DNA from: Ilex aquifolium
Lineage: Eukaryota > Streptophyta > Magnoliopsida > Aquifoliales > Aquifoliaceae
Length of the DNA: 64,000 nucleotides
Direction: 5' to 3'
NCBI GenBank assembly: GCA_951799425.1
Contig: OX637407.1
Coordinates: forward strand, 27,215,691 to 27,279,690
Shown piece after piece: positions 61,162 through 64,000 of this stretch (its first letter is position 1; each line of letters opens with the position of its first letter). The position numbers and the translations under genes are program-made. The notes under the pieces were generated by a model. The model saw only the letters and a program-made list of their open reading frames with translations, did not search any database and was not told the DNA's origin.

Positions 61162-62115
61162 AAATATATATATATATACAACAAAAAATATATGCCTTAT
61201 ACGATTATACCATTTGTTTACTTACTTGGGTTACCTAGAATATGCACATTTTTTTGTTTTTTGAACAGTTGAAAATGCAAATAATGAAATGTCGAATCTT
61301 TTACCAAAACAACAAAAGGAAATGTTGACTTCTTTGCCATTGCCGTGTTATTCTTGACCCGATTACAAACGAATTCACCGGCATGGAATGACCCAATAAA
61401 AGTAAGTGATAGAAAACTTGAGTTCTAGCTCTTTTTGCAAGCGGTAGCCGGTAGACTTTTGCAACTTTTTAACTTGTGGATAGCGATGGCTAAAAGTTTG
61501 GATTTATGATCAATTTCGTATAAATAATGTTATTTAAATTTAATTTATTAATTTAATTTATTATACCTATTCAATTGATAGTGACAATAGACCCATCTAG
61601 TATTCAGATTTACTAGTGATTAATTAAATGTATAACTTCTACAAAATTAACATTAAAATTCATGTCGACTCGAAATTAGTCCGGGGAAAATTCTCGCATA
61701 AGGAATTTCAAAATTAACTGAAAATTTTAAATTTATAAAGTAAGAAGAATGAAAAGGGAGGGGTGACATTGAGTAATTATTACATTCAAAAGTATCTTTA
61801 TGATTAACCCAGAAATCTAATGAATAGAAGGAAAACCAAAAAGGAATCAAAGAGAGAAGTAGACGTGGACGACTTTACTACAATATAGGTCGGATGTTTT
61901 TGTAAGCAATAAATGACTTAATCGTATAATCTTGCATTGTATTTTTTGTACATATATACATGTATTTATACAATTATAATAACAATAATAATCAAATGTT
62001 GAATTAAACTCTTGCCACTCAATCCTGGTAATTAGTATTATCTAATAAAATTAAATTAAATTAAATTTCTAAAAAGAAAAAGAAAATTCTAAAGGAGTAA
62101 GTCAAGAAAGCTTAC
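61162..62115. other. Expected site of missing DUF569 exon 2, none seen
   Basis: The minus strand was read for an exon like GRTIYYVVADE or YPLRLQLPPN, as in the neighbouring gene; nothing similar was recognised. The stretch is AT-rich and non-coding. Confidence 0.5.
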
Positions 62116-62694
62116 CTTCTTTGCAAAGGAGTTGAAAGACTTCGTCGACAACGGCGAATCAATATCCAAGCCGGAAAGTTCATCGGAAATAGAAGAAAAA
62201 CTCGAAACCATCGACAAATAACTCGTCAGCGACTCATTTTCCGACATATCCACCGCCTCCAAGTGCCACAAAATCCAACTAAGAGTCGAACCAGTATGAG
62301 GGGTATCATGGGTCACCGCGTTCCTCCACGGCGGTGGACCACCGTTTCCTCGCAAATACGTTCCACAAAAAGCTCGCAATTTCATCTGAAACCCGTCTTG
62401 AATAGGCTGCCAATCGATCGACAAGTCCTTCATGTTATCGGGGATTGTTTGCAATACTTTGTTTCCCGTCATGCCGAGAAGGAAAGCCTCGTTGGAGGCT
62501 GTGAGGTATCGGCCATGGCAACTTTTCAGGCGGATAACGTTGCTGTTGTTGTCGACGAACTCGACAATCCACCGGGCTTTACGTGACGTGCCGTTACGGC
62601 TCTGCCGGACTGTCTCTTGGTCGTCGTCGGCAACTAGGTACTTGCCGAGATGGCTTCGGAGTTTCACTGCCTTGGCCTTGTTGAAAAAATCCAT
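62089..62694 (-). CDS. DUF569 protein, second copy, apparently lacking the C-terminal module
   Basis: Paralogue of the gene 2 kb downstream on the same strand. The trefoil domain is intact: MDFFNKAKAVKLRSHLGKYL, VIRLKSCHGRYLTASNEAFLLGMTG, YLRGNGGPPPWRNAVTHD, LSWILWHLEAV. A Ser-rich linker follows with SLSTKSFNSFAKK. A clear donor (AAG then GTAAGC at 62115-62110) sits exactly where intron 1 begins in the neighbour, but no exon encoding the C-terminal module was found down to the neighbour's promoter. If unspliced, the frame ends at 62089 (VSFLDLLL), giving 201 aa. It may be a 3'-truncated gene, or use a distant or unrecognised exon. Confidence 0.75.
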   Translation of the reverse strand: MDFFNKAKAVKLRSHLGKYLVADDDQETVRQSRNGTSRKARWIVEFVDNNSNVIRLKSCHGRYLTASNEAFLLGMTGNKVLQTIPDNMKDLSIDWQPIQDGFQMKLRAFCGTYLRGNGGPPPWRNAVTHDTPHTGSTLSWILWHLEAVDMSENESLTSYLSMVSSFSSISDELSGLDIDSPLSTKSFNSFAKKVSFLDLLL

Positions 62695-62801
62695 AACCAC
62701 GCTCAATACAAGCTTTTGGTGATGAGAGAGGGAGATAGGTCGAATCAGATTGTAAGAGATTATTTAACTATAGATTAAAAGAGGGTATTTGTCTGATGGT
62801 A

Positions 62802-62850
62802 TTTGCTTCCTAGAGAGAGAGAGATTGATCAGAGGGAGAGAGAGAGATTG
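62802..62850. repeat. GAGA microsatellite with duplicated GATTGATCAGAGGGA
   Basis: Two copies of a GAGAGAGATTGATCAGAGGGA-type unit of about 27 bp in the promoter region of the second DUF569 gene. Confidence 0.8.
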
Positions 62851-63065
62851 ATCAGAGGGATGATCTTACAATATATCTTCCTTTCTTGCATCCTGGTCTT
62901 CACAAGTTGCAATTGTTGTTTCGTTTATACAAATGTGAACAAATGTCCGTGGGACCAATTGATGAAGAAAAATTGGGTTGACCATGAAACTTCGAGGTGG
63001 TACGTAGACAAATTGAAGTGTCGTAATTGAAAAGAAAAGTGTGGATAAATAGTATTCATAATAGG

Positions 63066-63332
63066 TATGGGTGTTAATCGAAATAAATTATTCGAGTTTG
63101 ATTCGTATTCTAAATGATCTAATTTTAAATAATTTTTTAGGTTCATTTAAAAAAATCAACCTAAAATACTCGATTTGTTTATATGTAAAATAGTTAAGTT
63201 TCTCGGATTCAGGATTGACTCATTTTTTAAATAACACAAGGCTATATAATTTTTTAAACTCGTTTAGAAAAAAAAACGAGCTCAATAGACTCGGACTGAA
63301 ACTTGCAAAATTCGTTTCGATTAACACCCTTT
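63066..63332. mobile_element. Degenerate hAT-like element
   Basis: The left end TATGGGTGTTAATCGAA and the reverse complement of the right end (AAAGGGTGTTAATCGAAACG) form a TIR related to the GTGTTAATCGAG family at 12280 and 50656. Internal CGAGTTTGATTCG/CTCGGACTGAAAC words persist. Flanking 8-mers are only partly alike. Confidence 0.6.
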
Positions 63333-64000
63333 GTAATGGGGAGGGAAATGCCAATAGTAAGAAATTTATTTAGTGGTGATAAGTGCAAATAATGAAAAAT
63401 TAGGGTATATGAGTATGATATTGCGATGAACAATATGTGTTTTCACTTATTCGATTGGAGGATTAATTAAAACTTGAATGATCATGCAAATTAGAGGGGA
63501 GGTCCTTTATTGGGAGCATTGCCTTTTAGATTTGGTTCCTCCCAATTTATTACACACTAATTGCATGTTCATTGTCCAATCGGGAGTCTGCATTTGATAT
63601 CTTATAGGGGAAAAAAAAAATTGTTATGACATTATTTTGCTCAATTGATATCAAGTGTTAGTGTGATAAAGAACTCTCATTAGGGACGGCTCAAGGTAAT
63701 GAGAGACTTAAAATATAAATACTAAATGAGATTTTTTTTTTTTTAATATTAATGTTTTTTTAAAAATTAATTTAGTTTTACTTTTTTATGGGAAAGAGAC
63801 AGAATAAGGATGTGCTAGTATCCCGAGAAAGAAGTTTTAATTTTTTATCAGGGAGAGAATGTGTTTAATTTCAACTTTTGTTTTTATTTTTTTACTTTTT
63901 TAACCGAAAGAGAGAATGAGTGGAGGTAAATATGAGTTGAATTTTGATTACTTTTTTATTTTTTTAACTTACAATTTTTAAATTTCTAATGATATGGATT
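63333..64000. other. AT-rich right end, no gene seen
   Basis: No exon or element could be supported up to the end of the window. Confidence 0.5.

Overview
This window is nuclear DNA from a flowering plant, almost certainly a core eudicot. The genes have canonical GT-AG introns, the intergenic DNA is AT-rich, and the predicted proteins belong to plant-specific subfamilies (an NPF2-type transporter, plant AMP deaminase, a subgroup II thioredoxin h, and DUF569 proteins). The species cannot be fixed from the sequence alone. All exon models below were built by hand from splice signals, reading-phase continuity and family similarity recalled from knowledge; no database search was run.

Layout. 1-5.2 kb: a complete four-exon NPF2.13/NRT1.7-like transporter on +. 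5.2-17.5 kb: a gene-poor, repeat-rich stretch with an antisense LTR-like block, a TIR element, a Helitron-like element, a degenerate hAT-like element and an orphan glycine-rich terminal exon on -. 17.6-28.9 kb: a complete 19-exon AMP deaminase (FAC1/AMPD) on +. 29-33 kb: AT-rich repeats ending in a Mutator-type MITE that abuts the next promoter. 33.4-40.2 kb: a four-exon caprin-like, RG/GG-tailed RNA-binding-type protein on +, whose 5.3 kb intron holds a perfect 148 bp tandem duplication. 40.2-45.9 kb: a cluster of tRNA-derived SINEs and a hAT-type element with an 8 bp target duplication. 46.0-46.9 kb: thioredoxin h on +. 47.8-49.85 kb: a two-exon type II DnaJ/HSP40 co-chaperone on -. 50.6-57.5 kb: a transposon-dense block holding a second Helitron-like copy, two hAT-type elements, LTR fragments and a local tandem duplication. 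57.9-62.7 kb: two neighbouring DUF569 (fascin-like actin cross-linking) genes on -, one with its C-terminal module and one apparently truncated.

The genes are unrelated housekeeping and transport genes with separate promoters; nothing suggests a pathway cluster or operon-like system. I found no convincing new biological system. The most notable signals are in the mobile DNA. Two non-autonomous Helitron-like elements each carry a long CCN-type triplet tract. Several families of short elements share hAT-like TAGGG(G/A)TG ends, some with clear 8 bp target duplications. Two insertions lie within about 15-25 bp of putative TATA boxes (caprin-like and thioredoxin genes). In the AMP deaminase, intron 8 is 81 nt, in frame and stop-free.
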